From contig NZ_BAKG01000012.1 of assembly GCF_000614065.1 (NCBI RefSeq), forward strand, positions 1-64,000: a stretch of 64,000 bases of DNA, written 5' to 3'. Positions 17,766-28,362 of the stretch are shown here, piece after piece (position 1 is the first letter of the stretch; every line of letters starts with the position of its first letter). Under the pieces are notes generated by a model. It was not told where the DNA came from, did not search any database, and saw only the letters and a program-made list of their open reading frames with translations. The position numbers were made by a program, and so were the translations under genes. This DNA comes from Prevotella dentasini JCM 15908. Its GTDB lineage: Bacteria > Bacteroidota > Bacteroidia > Bacteroidales > Bacteroidaceae.

Positions 17766-18861
17766 ACTCGGAGAACTGATTGAATTAACCGACGAGCGTA
17801 ATTCTTATGGTTATACCAACTTTTATGGGTTGAATATCACTAAGGAATTTATGCCTACATGGGCTGATACAGAAGGTCTTGATGAATCAAAATATAAAGT
17901 GGTTCGGAAGAAACGTTTTGTATTTAGTGGAATGCAGACAGGGAGAGACAAATGTATTCGAATAAGTATGTATGATGGAGAAGAGCCTATAATTGTTTCT
18001 CCTACATATACAACTTTTGAAATATCAAAAGAAAACATCGTTCTCCCTGAATATTTCTTTATGCTCTTTTTATCAAAAGAGAAAGACCGTTTTGGAGCTT
18101 TCTGTAGCGATGGAAGCATTCGTTCCAACTTGGACTGGGAACGCTTCTGTGACATAGACATTACTCTTCCCTCGCTTTCCCGGCAGCGCAAATACGTTAA
18201 TGTTTATTTGGCACTACAGAACAATCTGGTCGCCTATCAAAGCAAAGCGGACGAGTTGAAACTGGTGTGCGATGGGTACTTGGATAAACTGAAAGCTGAA
18301 AATGGAAAAAGAAAAATAGGAGAGTTTATTGAACAATACGATAAACGGAATACGGATAATCAATTACAACTGAATAGCGTTAAAGGAATATCGACAGAGA
18401 AGTCCTTTATAGATACCAAGGCAAATATGAATGGGGTAAGTCTTACATCTTACAAAGTTGTAGAAACAGACACTTTTGTATATGTTCCCGACACATCAAG
18501 AAGAGGAGACAAGATGGCCATTGCCTTAAATCGTGGCGAAGAGCCTTTGTTGGTATCTTCAATATATACTACATTCAAGAGTAAAGACACTTCAAGACTA
18601 TTGCCTGAATACCTATTTATGTTTTTCGACCGTCCCGAGTTCGACCGTTATGCCCGTTTCAATTCTTGGGGCAGTGCACGGGAGGTATTTACCATGGAAG
18701 ATATGAACGATGTGGAGATTCCCATTCCGGACATCACGGTTCAGCGAGAGATAGTAAACATCCATAAGTGTTATATTGAGCGGCAGCGCATAGCCGAGGC
18801 ACTCAAAGCGCAACTGAAAGATATATGTCCTGTGCTGATTCGGGGCTCTCTGCAAGATTAA
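17746..18861 (+). CDS. hsdS: Type I restriction-modification system, specificity subunit
   Basis: A 371-residue specificity subunit with two target-recognition domains in tandem. The first half (KKYKLGELIELTDERNS to LPSLSRQRKYVN) and second half (KRKIGEFIEQYDKRNT to IPDITVQREIVN) are internally alike, and each ends in the conserved region that forms the spacer coiled coil. Each half sets one part of a bipartite DNA target. No second hsdS copy or adjacent invertase is present, so switching is not expected. It is 12 bp upstream of hsdR. Its base composition is lower in GC than hsdM, as usual for exchanged recognition domains. Confidence 0.92.
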   Translation: MGLKKYKLGELIELTDERNSYGYTNFYGLNITKEFMPTWADTEGLDESKYKVVRKKRFVFSGMQTGRDKCIRISMYDGEEPIIVSPTYTTFEISKENIVLPEYFFMLFLSKEKDRFGAFCSDGSIRSNLDWERFCDIDITLPSLSRQRKYVNVYLALQNNLVAYQSKADELKLVCDGYLDKLKAENGKRKIGEFIEQYDKRNTDNQLQLNSVKGISTEKSFIDTKANMNGVSLTSYKVVETDTFVYVPDTSRRGDKMAIALNRGEEPLLVSSIYTTFKSKDTSRLLPEYLFMFFDRPEFDRYARFNSWGSAREVFTMEDMNDVEIPIPDITVQREIVNIHKCYIERQRIAEALKAQLKDICPVLIRGSLQD

Positions 18862-18873
18862 AACAAAAAAGCT

Positions 18874-21800
18874 ATGGCAAAACTAAAGAATATCAACGGA
18901 CGCTTCGTAGAAAGCGATTATGAGAACGCACTCATATCCTTCCTTGAACGAGAAGGGTGGCAGTATCTGTTTGGTAAGGCTGTGTCAAGAGCCAGTGGAA
19001 GAGAAGTGCTCTATATGGACGACCTGTTTCAGTTCTTGAAAGACAATCACAAAAATGTGAAGGTCGAAGAGTTACAAAGAATTGCGGATAACGTGAGATT
19101 GGTTGGTGCAGACACAGATTTTGCTACATTGCATAAAGTCTATAATTGGATGATAAATGGTGTGCCTGCCGTTGATAAAGACGGACTGCCGACAACAGTC
19201 AGCTTGATAGACTTCGGATGCTTGGACGGTTCACAGAAGGAGAATAGAAATATCTTCAGAGTAGTTAACCAGTTTATGGTGGAATATGTCAACAATGGCG
19301 TTGTAAAGGACCGCCGTCCTGATGTTCTGCTCTATGTGAACGGACTGCCCGTCTGTGTGATGGAGCTGAAGAACCCGGCAGATGCCAATGCCACGATTGC
19401 AGATGCATGGGAGCAAATTTACAGCCGCTATTGGCGGGATATTCCCGGACTGCTGCACTATTGCCCGATGGCGTGTATTAGCGATGGCGTGAAGACACGT
19501 TTGGGAACTGTACGTACCCCCTACGAACACTTCTACGCATGGCGCAGAGTGGAGAATGGCGACAAGGTGGGCACCATGCCTTTCGACGAATTGGAGACTA
19601 TGGTGAAGGGCGTTTATCGCCCGGAAAGGTTTTTGGAGGTATTCAGGGATTATGTGTATTTTCAGGATGATAACTTCGACAGTGACGAAAAGGAGATAAT
19701 ATGTCGTTATCCGCAGTTTTTCGCCACGCGGCTGCTAAAGGATAGTGTCATCAAATCGGTAAAGACAAAAAGTGGTAAGGGAGGAACCTACTTTGGGGCC
19801 ACTGGTTGCGGAAAGACCTATACAATGGCTTTCCTTGCCCGCCAGCTCTCGCTGCGCTGCGCAGCTGAAATTGGTTCACCAACTATCCTGATGATTGTTG
19901 ACCGCGAAGACCTGCAGAAACAAGGCGCAAGGCTGTTTACTAAGAGCACCGAGTTTTTGGGATTGGGTGAGGTTTCGGTTGTGCCAAGCCGAAAGAAACT
20001 GCGCGATGAGCTTGGTGTGCGTAACAGTGGCGGTTTCTTCATCTGCACCATCCAGAAATTCTGTGACCGGAAGGACGACCCTATAGGGCTCATCAATGGG
20101 CGCGGCAACATTATCTGTTTCAGCGATGAAGCACATCGCACGCAGATTGAAGGCTCGAAGCGCATACTGTTCAGTGAGGATGCCGACGCGAACATGCGAG
20201 CCATGATATCCAAGCCCTATGCTAAAGTGCTGCGTGAAGCTTTGCCAAATGCTACTTTTGTAGCTTTACGGGAACACCCATTGCCGAAACCTATCAGACC
20301 TTTGGCGACGAGATAGACCGCTATACGATGGATCAGGCTGTGGCAGACAATATAACGGTGCCTATCAGGTATCATCCACGTATAGCTAAAGTGTTGCTGA
20401 ATCAGGAGAAAGCCAAAGAGATAGAGGCTTACTATGCCCGATGCGCCGACGAAGGCTCTACGAGCGAGGATATTATGAAGAGCAAGAAAGCCATGAGTTC
20501 GCTAGAGATTATTTTGGGCGAAAAGGACCGTTTGGAAAAACTGGCCGTTGATATCCATGACCACTATGTAGCGTCCGTAGCCAACGACCCCGACAGGTGC
20601 AGAAAGCTATGATAGTGTGTTCCAACAGAAAAATAGCCTACGACTTGTTGATGAACTTCAAGATTCGTTATCCAGAATGGTTTGAGGAGCGGAAGGCACC
20701 CGAGGGAGTTGCTCTCTCGCCCGAAGAGCTGAAAAAGCTGAAGGACATGCCCACTATGGCCATGGTGGCCAGCGTGGGAAGCAATGACGCAGCCGACATG
20801 TATAACTATCTGGGAGGAGTGAAGAATAGCCAGAGGTCGGAGGAGCTGGATGCCGCCTTCAAGCAGGAACATTCCAATTTCCGTGTCGTCATCGTCGTGG
20901 ATATGTGGATAACGGGCTTTGATGTGGGATGTCTCACCTATATGTATAATGACAAGCCGTTGCAGAAACATTCGTTGATACAGACCATCAGCCGTGCCAA
21001 CCGAAAATATCCGGGTAAGGAATATGGTCTGATAGTTGACTATATCGGCATTCGCGATCAGATGTTGGAGGCCAGAAAGATGTATGGTGGCGACAATTCG
21101 GTGGCGTTGACCAAAGACGACATAGAGCAGGCTACGACTATTTTCCGTGAGTATATGGAGATACTGAAGGCTTTGTTCCGCAACTATGATTTATCGCCAT
21201 TCCTGAATACCGGGACTGACCCTGCAGCACGATATACGTTGCTGGCCAAAGCAGCGGAGTTTGTCTTCTCGTCAAATGAGAGTTTCAACTCTGTCGGAAA
21301 AGATGGGAAGAAAACCAAGATGATTTCCTTCAAGACCTATTTCCTGCAAAATGTGAAGAGAATGCGCAAGGCTTACGACCTCTGCCAGCCTTCGGGAGAG
21401 CTGGGTGAAGAAGAGTCGGCACTGGCACAATGTTTCATGGCCATAGCAGGTATGATATATAAAATGAATGGTACCGACGCGCCGGATGCCGACACCATGA
21501 ACAGGCGGGTGGCAAAAATGGTAGAAGAGGCATTGAAATATAATAATGTGGAGAGTATTCTTGAAGAGGGAGAAGAAATGGACATCTTCGGGCCGGAGTT
21601 TACCGAACGGCTGGACGACATTAAGATGCCTGCCTCGAAGCTGGAAACGCTGGTCAAGCTGCTTCGCAGGCAAATCACCGAGTACGGCAAGGTGAATCAG
21701 GTGGCATCGAAGAAATTCCATGAAATGCTGGAAACCACCATTCAAGAGTATCACGACAGGCGTAAATTTCTGTCCGAGCAAGAGGCGGGAGCAACCCAGG

Positions 21801-22213
21801 AAGCAACGGCAGAAAGCATCATCAAGAGTGCCACCGAGCAGGCACTGAACATTCTTAGAGGTATGCAGGTCGACCGAGAGAGTTTTCGCAAGTTGGGACT
21901 TACCTTTGAAGAGAAGGCCTTTTATGATATTCTGATTCATCTGAGAGATAAGAATAACTTTGAATATGGCGAGGACAAGGTGGTGGATGGTGTTGTTGTG
22001 AACAATAAGTGTAAGAGTCTTGCGTGCAAGATTAGGAATATCATCGATGCTAAATCGTCGTTTGCCGATTGGCTCAACAACCAGCGGGTTCGCGACCAGT
22101 TGAAGCTGGACATCAAGATTTGCCTTGTCAAGGATGGCTATCCTCCACAATACACTCCGGAAGTATTCCGTGAAGTGATGGAGCAGGTAGAGAATTTCAA
22201 GGAGAACGAATAG
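18874..22213 (+). CDS. hsdR: Type I restriction-modification system, restriction subunit, two apparent frameshifts
   Basis: A single gene of about 1,113 residues in three frames. The N-terminal PD-(D/E)xK nuclease has D150 and ELK (164-166); the Walker A motif is FGATGCGKT (about 307-315) and the DEAH box is DEAHRTQ. The C-terminus is the helical HsdR region. It translocates DNA and cuts unmodified sites in complex with HsdM/HsdS. The frame breaks at 20265-20267 (one T missing restores FVAFTGTPIAETYQTFGDE) and at 20596-20597 (one G missing restores NDPDRVQKAMIVCSN). Both are one-base losses in homopolymers, so the endonuclease is probably functional. Confidence 0.9.
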
Positions 22214-22231
22214 GAGGATTCTTCCTATCGT

Positions 22232-22313
22232 GGTTGTGTCATTTCAATTGTGTCAAGGCTCTAATCCTTTATATAGTTGAAATTACACAACCTTCAAAAA
22301 GGGCACTTGAAGG
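22232..22313. terminator. Hairpins downstream of hsdR
   Basis: A 16-bp stem with one mismatch, ggttgtgtcatttcaa (22232-22247) and ttgaaattacacaacc (22277-22292), is followed by CCTTCAA/TTGAAGG (22291-22313). No strong T run follows, so termination is possible but unproven. Confidence 0.5.
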
Positions 22314-22324
22314 TTACGCTAAAA

Positions 22325-22358
22325 ATAAAAAGCACCTACAAAATCTTTGTAAGTGCTT
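22325..22358 (-). terminator. tRNA-type terminator at the left end of the element
   Basis: On the minus strand the stem aagcac-tac/gta-gtgctt is followed by tttttattttt. It lies just beyond the tRNA 3' half at 22369-22411 and would end that tRNA transcript. Confidence 0.6.
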
Positions 22359-22368
22359 GATTTTCATT

Positions 22369-22411
22369 GTGGACCAGCCTGGGCTTGAACCAGGGACCTC
22401 CAGATTATGAG
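22369..22411 (-). repeat. Left attachment site: 3' half of a tRNA(CAU)
   Basis: 43 bp matching a tRNA from the anticodon loop (CAU) through T-arm to the acceptor end, on the minus strand. It is repeated in direct orientation at 39950-39992 with one mismatch in the variable region. The D-arm half is missing, so this is an attachment site and not a tRNA gene. Confidence 0.8.
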
Positions 22412-22476
22412 GCTCGCCACACAAGCTATATATGAGCTTAATTATCAGCTTGTTAATGAACTCTGTGCGGATTGGA

Positions 22477-22494
22477 GGTCAACTATAGGTCAAC
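22477..22494. repeat. Integrase arm-type sites, left end
   Basis: Two direct copies of GGTCAAC (22477-22483, 22488-22494), 11 bp apart. Three GTCAAC copies at the same spacing lie at the other end of the element (39739-39766). Confidence 0.55.
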
Positions 22495-22609
22495 ACTCCA
22501 TCGCACTACAAAGTTACAAAAACATCTCGGATCAAGCAACAGTTGACTAACAGATTATAGTCTGTTGCTTGAAAATAATCTCACGTTTAGGTATGTGTGG
22601 TATTGCCTG

Positions 22610-23320
22610 TTATTCTGTATCTGTGTTTTTCTGATATAATGCGTTTAGCTCTCTTTTCGTAGAGGGTAATCCCATGTGCTTACACCATTTACGGATGGCA
22701 TTATCTGTTACTCCGTACATTCTCCCGATTTCTGTAAAAGGCTTCTCCCTTATCAACTGTAACAACTCATCCTTGGAGGGCTTGTCAGAGGGCGAAACCT
22801 TATGTACACGGTTATGCTTCAGCGCACATTCAGGACACCAAGTTGATTTGGGGGCAATCTCCTTTCCGCAGTCTTTACAGTAGTTGTGATGTTTCAGCTT
22901 TCGTGTGCAGAACGTATCTGTTTGGGTATGGCAGTTAGGGCATACTATACGCAGGTTTTCCAAACGGTTGTCGGTGTGTATGCCGTTAATATGGTCTAAT
23001 TGCAGGACAAGTAATTTTCCATTCCAAGTGTTACCCTGTCTGCATATCTCGCAGCGGTCTTGCTTGATACCCTCATCAACCAACCGCTTCTTTAGTTTGG
23101 CAGATTGATAAGTGCTGTTTTCTACAAGTATATCCTTTAAGGGCATTTTGTCACGTATCAGCTTAATTGGGAGAGCGTGATGGTCTATGCCGTATTTATC
23201 CAATAAAGCTGTCAGTTCTTCAATATTGGCTTTGCTCTGTTTCTTATTCAGTATCTTCAATATATCAACAAGGCTTTTGGCTTCATTGACGAGTGTCTAT
23301 AAATATTCTTTTGTAATCAT
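22610..23320 (-). pseudogene. HNH endonuclease, with an in-frame amber codon near the start
   Basis: About 216-236 residues. It has a zinc-binding CEIC ... LQLDHINGIHTDNRLENLRIVCPNCH (the HNH core: D-H, N, H with paired Cys), then a CxxC zinc ribbon (CKDCGKEIAPKSTWCPEC), then an HTH (FTEIGRMYGVTDNAIRKWCKHMG). This layout is that of a mobile HNH nuclease. In frame, the natural ATG is at 23320 and codon 8 is TAG (23297-23299), followed by TLVNEAKSLVDILKIL; the longest frame without the stop begins at a TTG at 23260. The gene may be broken, or translation may begin at the TTG. It is the first gene inside the left att site. Confidence 0.7.
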
Positions 23321-23330
23321 GGTATGTGAG

Positions 23331-24162
23331 TTAGATAGTAAACAATATCATTCCGTCTTTTCTTCCTTTATCTGTCGGTATTTTGCATCTTTGCGTTGTA
23401 AATCCATATTCTGTAATCTGTGTTCCTTTTGCCTTTCTCTTGCTGCCAAGTCTCGTGTAAATCTTTTGCAAGGTAGCTTTCAAATTCTTATTCGTTACCC
23501 TGTCTCCTGCCTTGTAAATGTGGTGCAGGGCATATTCGATTTTAGCCTACAAAGTTGTATCGTCCATTCTCATCAATATAATCATCATCACCCATTGCTT
23601 CTGGGCATATTTTCATTATCTTTTCTTTATCGGATTCTTCCGTTTTCAGAAACAAGTCATTCCGAAGTATCGTTATCCGTTTCTTCTTCCTATCTCTCTT
23701 AACATAATGCTTGGTTTCCAACGCCCTTAAATAATTGTCAATCATGCTCTGTTTGAGAACCATCTTACGCTGCAAATCTCGACCATAATAATCGGTATAG
23801 TTGCAATGACTGTAGCAAAGGCTTTTCAACAGTAACAGAAAGCCCATCTGCTCTCTTGTTATATCTTCCTCTAATATCTTCCTGTAAACGCCAAACCAGT
23901 TGCTTCTGCTTAGCCTATATCTGTTCTTCTCTCTCCAACCATATTTGTCTCGATGAATAGCAAGCAACTGCTTTTCTCGGAACACCTGTAAGGCTCTTTG
24001 TACCGTACTGACATCACATTTCAAAAAATCTGCCAGTGTATCTTGGTTGACATTTGAAATATCATTCTTAAAATCTGTATGTAGGCATAATCCCAAGTAG
24101 ATATATGCTTGCAGCGGATTAAGATAAGTTCCGATTTCCTTGCTTAGGGTTGTGTAATCCAT
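23331..24162 (-). pseudogene. HTH protein of a mobile element, apparently frameshifted
   Basis: The first 206 residues (MDYTTLSKEIGTYLNPLQAY...) contain a winged-helix-like HTH (DTLADFLKCDVSTVQRALQVF), reminiscent of replication or regulatory proteins of Bacteroides elements. After the stop at 23542, another frame continues without a plausible start codon from 23546 to 23331 (AKIEYALHHIYKAGDRVTNK ... GRKDGMILFTI). The two parts join as NFV-AKIEYALHH if one base is removed. I do not recognise the family. Unlike other breaks in this window, repair here needs a base removed rather than added. Confidence 0.55.
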
Positions 24163-24304
24163 CGCTTGCTATGCTATTACTGTCCTTTACAAATATTATC
24201 TCTCCGTTTTTTACCAATCTCTCAAATGCCCATTTGCCTCCGACATGCTCTTTGGCTTCTTTTCGGGTTCTAAATCGTTCACCTGTTGTTATTCTTATAA
24301 TCAT
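24119..24304 (-). CDS. Small protein of unknown function
   Basis: 61 residues, MIIRITTGERFRTRKEAKEH..., basic at the N-terminus, ending inside the start of the HTH gene (44-bp overlap), which suggests translational coupling. No domain is recognised; size and position fit an accessory DNA-binding protein. Confidence 0.45.
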   Translation of the reverse strand: MIIRITTGERFRTRKEAKEHVGGKWAFERLVKNGEIIFVKDSNSIASDGLHNPKQGNRNLS

Positions 24305-24682
24305 GTATAATGTGATAAAATCAGTTTAATCAAGCGAAAATCTGAAAGATTTGAGCTGTATGGGTAATAGTTTTTTCTGATTAGTAGTATCTATTGCTCG
24401 CACTGGCAATTCCCATACGGCTCTTACTGGCAATGTCTTTTCCCCACTTTAAGAGTGTCTATAGTCTGTTTTTACTCATAACGGCTCATAAATTAGCGAT
24501 TCGACACCTCAAGCAAAAAATAAAGAGGCACATTGCTGCACCTCCGCATTTCCTTTATATCAGTGGGATTTCCCGAATATCTGAAACAAATATAGGCACA
24601 TTATTCCGCAAATCCAAGTCACTTCGCACTTTTCTGAAAAATCTGGTAAAAGTGCATCTGAAGTCTGAATTTCTTGGTTGGA
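24305..24682. other. Gene-free AT-rich spacer
   Basis: I see no convincing gene. A 105-codon plus-strand reading frame has no recognisable features and the region is the upstream flank of the minus-strand small gene and contains the palindromic site annotated at 24683-24735. Confidence 0.45.
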
Positions 24683-24735
24683 GTGACATTTTCACATTTG
24701 GGGGTATATAATAATTTTGAGAGTAGAAATGTCAT
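24683..24735. repeat. Interrupted palindrome, copy 1
   Basis: gtgacattt (24683-24691) and aaatgtcat (24727-24735) flank a core with gggggtatata. It is the first of three direct-oriented copies (see 30958-31012 and 38399-38452). It lies about 50 bp beyond the stop codon of the GHKL ATPase gene. Confidence 0.7.
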
Positions 24736-24782
24736 GGGATGAAAAAAGCACCATGTGATTTTACTCATATGATGTTATCTTT

Positions 24783-26852
24783 TTATTTCTCCCTGGCAGA
24801 ATCTACGATGTTGTGCAAATCTTCTTTATTAGAATATTGTGCAGACAGTTCCTGACGTCGAAAATTTAACCTCCTTAATAGAAAATCATGTCTTATTTCA
24901 AAGTCATCGAAAATTGTACTCCATGTTTTGACAAAAATCTCATATCTTTGGGAGTTTTTATCAACATGTAAAACTAAATCCCTCTTCCCCCATGTCTTGT
25001 TAGAATCGTATTCTGTTTCAATGCTTCCGCTATTATCTAATTCATTTCCTACGAGAATAAAAGTCCATTTTGCACTTGCAGAACAGAACTGTGGCTCTTG
25101 ACATATAGTCCTCATATAAGTTTTTATTTGGCTCAATTCGAGCTCCCCTAGTTTTACAGATGGTCTCTTCAATTCTATAATGATATTCTCTACCGTATTA
25201 CTGTTTTTTGTTTGGCGGAAAGCAAATATATCCATTTCTTTATTTACATCTGGACTACGCATCTTGTCTACACTAACTTTACTTTTTCCAACTCCTGTTT
25301 TAGTATTGTGTAATGCTTTTAAGTATGCCTCTAAAGCCTGCTGAAAATCAGGCTCTGCTTCAGTAACTATATTGTATTGTTCGCCGAATAACCAGAAGGC
25401 ACTCGAAACTATCTTTTGAATATCTTCAATTTCGTAAGCCTTCAGTGTTTTGTCAAAAAGCATAGCTTTTAATGCAGACACTGTTTTTAATCGATTTTCT
25501 AGAAGTCCAATTGTACTAGTAATATGTGATAACTCTGTTACTTTGAGAATACCAGCTAACTTATGTCGCTCATCATCGGACATGTTTACAACACTCTCTA
25601 TTATAGATATCAAATCTTCGCGTTTATCAGTCTGTAATAATAGTTTTAAACAACCTACCAATGTTTTAGCTGGTTTCTCTCTAATATTTTCAAATATTTT
25701 TGGTTGCACAGAATAAATTCCTGTTACCGTATTCTTCAATTCTAAATAAAGAGGAAGTTCATATTCATTTTTGGGATAGCTAACAATCCCATTTTTTTCA
25801 AATTTTTGCCATAGCTCTTCACCTGCGACTTCTGATATATATTTTTTCTGTTTGTCGATTAGCCAATCAGCTGCCAACGTGATTAGCTTCTTGAACACTT
25901 TATCTTTTTCTGACTTAGATGATTTTGTTTCATCAAAGATAATTTCCTGTTGTGAGTCTTTCTCGTTTATATTTTGGCTCTTTCTCGAAGTCGGAAGAAA
26001 TTCATCAAAATATGATGAGATAATATAAACACTATGATGAAAGCCTATGTCTTTTCTATTAAAAGAAGTCGTTTTTTCAAAGTGCTCAATTTGGGCATTG
26101 TCTAGAAAATAATAACTATAATTTTCTTTTATTTTTTCTTGCCATCGTATAAAAGTTAATTCAAAATTATAGCTTTTATTATCTGTTTCATCCTTAATTT
26201 GTATTCTCTTATTATCTGTATCTGCAATAATCGTACTATAATCTAGTTTTTTACCATTTATGGATATGGATTTCCCCTTATTTTTATTTAATTCAAGGAA
26301 TACTGCATACTCCCTTTTCAAATAGTCAATAAACTCTTTAGACTCAAAGAAAGATTGGTCTAAAACAACATTGATGAAAGATACAGTTGTACCTGTTTTT
26401 TCACCATGAACAATCTGGTTACAATTAGAGTCACTATGGTCATTAAAATAATTATTATTATCTGCATTGATTGATATTGAATGCTTTAACAAATGTTCCC
26501 CATCTGAATAGATGCTAGTCCAATCAGCACGAGTTGCAAAACAATTGAAAGCATATCTTCCTTTACCTTTATGCCCCTTCACCTGTGAACTCCACTGGAA
26601 AGATTGGTTTTTTACAGAATCTTGATACTTTCCAAACGTTTCATTCAATTGGCTGCGATTTATTCCTACACCATCATCCTTTATTTGAAGATGTGTTATT
26701 GATCCTAATTCAGTCGCCTGATATTCTATATTAACATGAACAGCTTGCGCATCAAATCCATTCCATATGAATTCACATATAGCTTTCTTTGCATCATTAG
26801 TAACTCCACTTTTGATACTATTATTTGTTATAGAAACTCTTTGCTTGGCCAT
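24783..26852 (-). CDS. GHKL (Hsp90/MutL/MORC-like) ATPase with C-terminal nuclease-like domain
   Basis: 689 residues. The N-terminal GHKL ATPase has E27-xxx-N31-xx-D34-A35 (N-box), DDGVGI (59-64, G1) and GHKGKG (93-98, G2). The middle is predicted helical. The C-terminus has the PD-(D/E)xK pattern D541, E560-L-K562 and Q575 (MDIFAFRQ ... IIIELKRP ... LSQIKTY). MORC/MutL-like ATPases with such nuclease domains are described in restriction and phage-defence contexts. It has its own promoter on the minus strand. The combination suggests an ATP-gated nuclease, which is an inference. It is cargo between palindrome copies 1 and 2 and lower in GC than the chromosome. Confidence 0.8.
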   Translation of the reverse strand: MAKQRVSITNNSIKSGVTNDAKKAICEFIWNGFDAQAVHVNIEYQATELGSITHLQIKDDGVGINRSQLNETFGKYQDSVKNQSFQWSSQVKGHKGKGRYAFNCFATRADWTSIYSDGEHLLKHSISINADNNNYFNDHSDSNCNQIVHGEKTGTTVSFINVVLDQSFFESKEFIDYLKREYAVFLELNKNKGKSISINGKKLDYSTIIADTDNKRIQIKDETDNKSYNFELTFIRWQEKIKENYSYYFLDNAQIEHFEKTTSFNRKDIGFHHSVYIISSYFDEFLPTSRKSQNINEKDSQQEIIFDETKSSKSEKDKVFKKLITLAADWLIDKQKKYISEVAGEELWQKFEKNGIVSYPKNEYELPLYLELKNTVTGIYSVQPKIFENIREKPAKTLVGCLKLLLQTDKREDLISIIESVVNMSDDERHKLAGILKVTELSHITSTIGLLENRLKTVSALKAMLFDKTLKAYEIEDIQKIVSSAFWLFGEQYNIVTEAEPDFQQALEAYLKALHNTKTGVGKSKVSVDKMRSPDVNKEMDIFAFRQTKNSNTVENIIIELKRPSVKLGELELSQIKTYMRTICQEPQFCSASAKWTFILVGNELDNSGSIETEYDSNKTWGKRDLVLHVDKNSQRYEIFVKTWSTIFDDFEIRHDFLLRRLNFRRQELSAQYSNKEDLHNIVDSAREK

Positions 26853-26936
26853 GTCCTAATTTATTTTTTGTCCCATAATTTGCCCCAACCGCACTTATAG
26901 ACATAGGTACGGTTATATAACAATTCGTTTACATTG

Positions 26937-26968
26937 CAAATGTATTCTATTTTTTTAATAATTGCAAG
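26937..26968 (-). promoter_or_regulatory. Promoter of the GHKL ATPase gene
   Basis: CAAATGTA (26937-26944) reads TACATTTG on the minus strand; CTTG lies 20 bp upstream (26965-26968). Transcription would begin near 26930. Confidence 0.5.
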
Positions 26969-27018
26969 TAATTACAATAAAAGTATCAAATGATTGCTCA
27001 TAATGGTGCTTAAAGAGG

Positions 27019-27333
27019 TTATTCGGTATGGGTAGATACCCATTTGTCATTGATGATATAGATGCCCTCTTTGTTTAGCAGTTCGTAGAAATGATTTAGG
27101 TAGTATAAGTCTGCATCATATTCTCTTGGAGCAGATGAATCATCTTTATAAAACCTTACATGAATTCTATCCGTATCTCCTTTAATATCTATGATGCAAA
27201 AAGGAAGATGTTTCTCGATGCCAGAGACATTCTTGCCCCATATATCTACCTGGACACATATAGGCTTGTTATGTTTGCCTTCATTAAGCCACGCATTTAT
27301 CTCGTCAATTATATTATCATTATTCATATGCAA
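27019..27333 (-). CDS. Small acidic protein of unknown function
   Basis: 104 residues, no signal peptide or membrane segment (DEINAWLNEGKHNKPICVQVDIWG ...). A start two codons later is equally possible. No family recognised. It lies 90 bp from the next minus-strand gene in the same cargo module. Confidence 0.5.
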   Translation of the reverse strand: MHMNNDNIIDEINAWLNEGKHNKPICVQVDIWGKNVSGIEKHLPFCIIDIKGDTDRIHVRFYKDDSSAPREYDADLYYLNHFYELLNKEGIYIINDKWVSTHTE

Positions 27334-27433
27334 TATAGTGTTATAGTTATGGACGAAAACAATTTTCGCTTCTTCTCATAATTTGCAAGAGGATAAAAGC
27401 ACCACATGATTGCTCAAATGGTGCATAGAAAAA

Positions 27434-27802
27434 TTACAAGAAGGACCCATTTTTCAATAAGGCTAATGTGTTAAAAATGCCTTTCCTTAAAAGATTTGGA
27501 TCTGCATTTTTAATCTCTTCATACTCATCATTAAAGTCCCTGTCCCACTGATTTGACTTAGATACAGTATAGTAATCTCCTCGCCCCAACCAGTCAATAT
27601 GACTTTTTTGCTTTGCCTCTGCTTCCATTTTCAAATCCCAACCATTGCTTAATTCCATATAAGCGTTTTTAGCTTGATTAAATAAATTTTCGTCTCCAAG
27701 AGCTTTGGCATATGCAGCAAGATGTCCTATTAGTTGTAGTCGCATTGTAAAATTTATTGGTGGACTAATATTATGAAATGTTTTTGTTATAGTAATTGCC
27801 AT
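27434..27802 (-). CDS. Small protein of unknown function
   Basis: 122 residues, MAITITKTFHNISPPINFTM..., alpha-helical and soluble. No family recognised. Same direction as its neighbours in the cargo module. Confidence 0.5.
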   Translation of the reverse strand: MAITITKTFHNISPPINFTMRLQLIGHLAAYAKALGDENLFNQAKNAYMELSNGWDLKMEAEAKQKSHIDWLGRGDYYTVSKSNQWDRDFNDEYEEIKNADPNLLRKGIFNTLALLKNGSFL

Positions 27803-27872
27803 ATTGTTTCAAATTTAGTAATATACTCATTATTGTTCTTTACTTTATTCTATAAAGAGCATATTGAGTAAC

Positions 27873-28352
27873 TTATTTCACATCATCTTTCTTGTATATC
27901 TCATTACCAGTTGTAGATGTGCTTATGATAAGTCCATTTTGATAAGAAAGTACTGTAGTTTCCCCTTTTTCATCCTCTGTAACAATGTCGCCTACTTCGT
28001 TTAGATACCATTGAAAATTGAAAGAATTACGAACGTCTGTGTCGTTTTCTAATCCTCCTGTTAATACCCATGAACCGGTACCATCTGCATTGAATAAATA
28101 ATGACCTAAAAGATAGGCATCATCGTCTGCTCTGTATTCTGTCCAGTTACCAACAATTTCATTTGCATTTGAGGAAATGTTTTCGCTTTGGGCAGTGCCA
28201 TAAATATCATAAACAGTATCATTATTAACAATACTGTCATTACTTGTGTATTCAGCTTGTATGTTGCCTGTTGTATTATAAGTTCCAGAATTACTATTAT
28301 TACAACTACAGAACAAGCATAACACAATTATAAAAGAAGCAAAAGTCTTCAT
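27873..28352 (-). CDS. Putative lipoprotein with lipocalin-like body
   Basis: 159 residues starting at the ATG at 28352, which gives a lipoprotein signal (MKTFASFIIVLCLFCSC, with Cys at the end of the hydrophobic stretch). The mature part is beta-rich with GNWTEYRADDDAYLLGHYLF and GTGSWVLTGG, a pattern common in small lipocalin-like lipoproteins. An upstream start at 28436 adds residues that do not form a signal. Confidence 0.6.
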   Translation of the reverse strand: MKTFASFIIVLCLFCSCNNSNSGTYNTTGNIQAEYTSNDSIVNNDTVYDIYGTAQSENISSNANEIVGNWTEYRADDDAYLLGHYLFNADGTGSWVLTGGLENDTDVRNSFNFQWYLNEVGDIVTEDEKGETTVLSYQNGLIISTSTTGNEIYKKDDVK

Positions 28353-28362
28353 GAAATGTAAG

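Noticed and set aside
17746..18861. Phase-variable hsdS
   Set aside because: There is no second hsdS fragment or recombinase next to it; the internal repeats are the normal duplicated layout.
24394..24711. A 105-residue gene on the plus strand
   Set aside because: No recognisable features, poor codon pattern, and it runs into the palindromic site.
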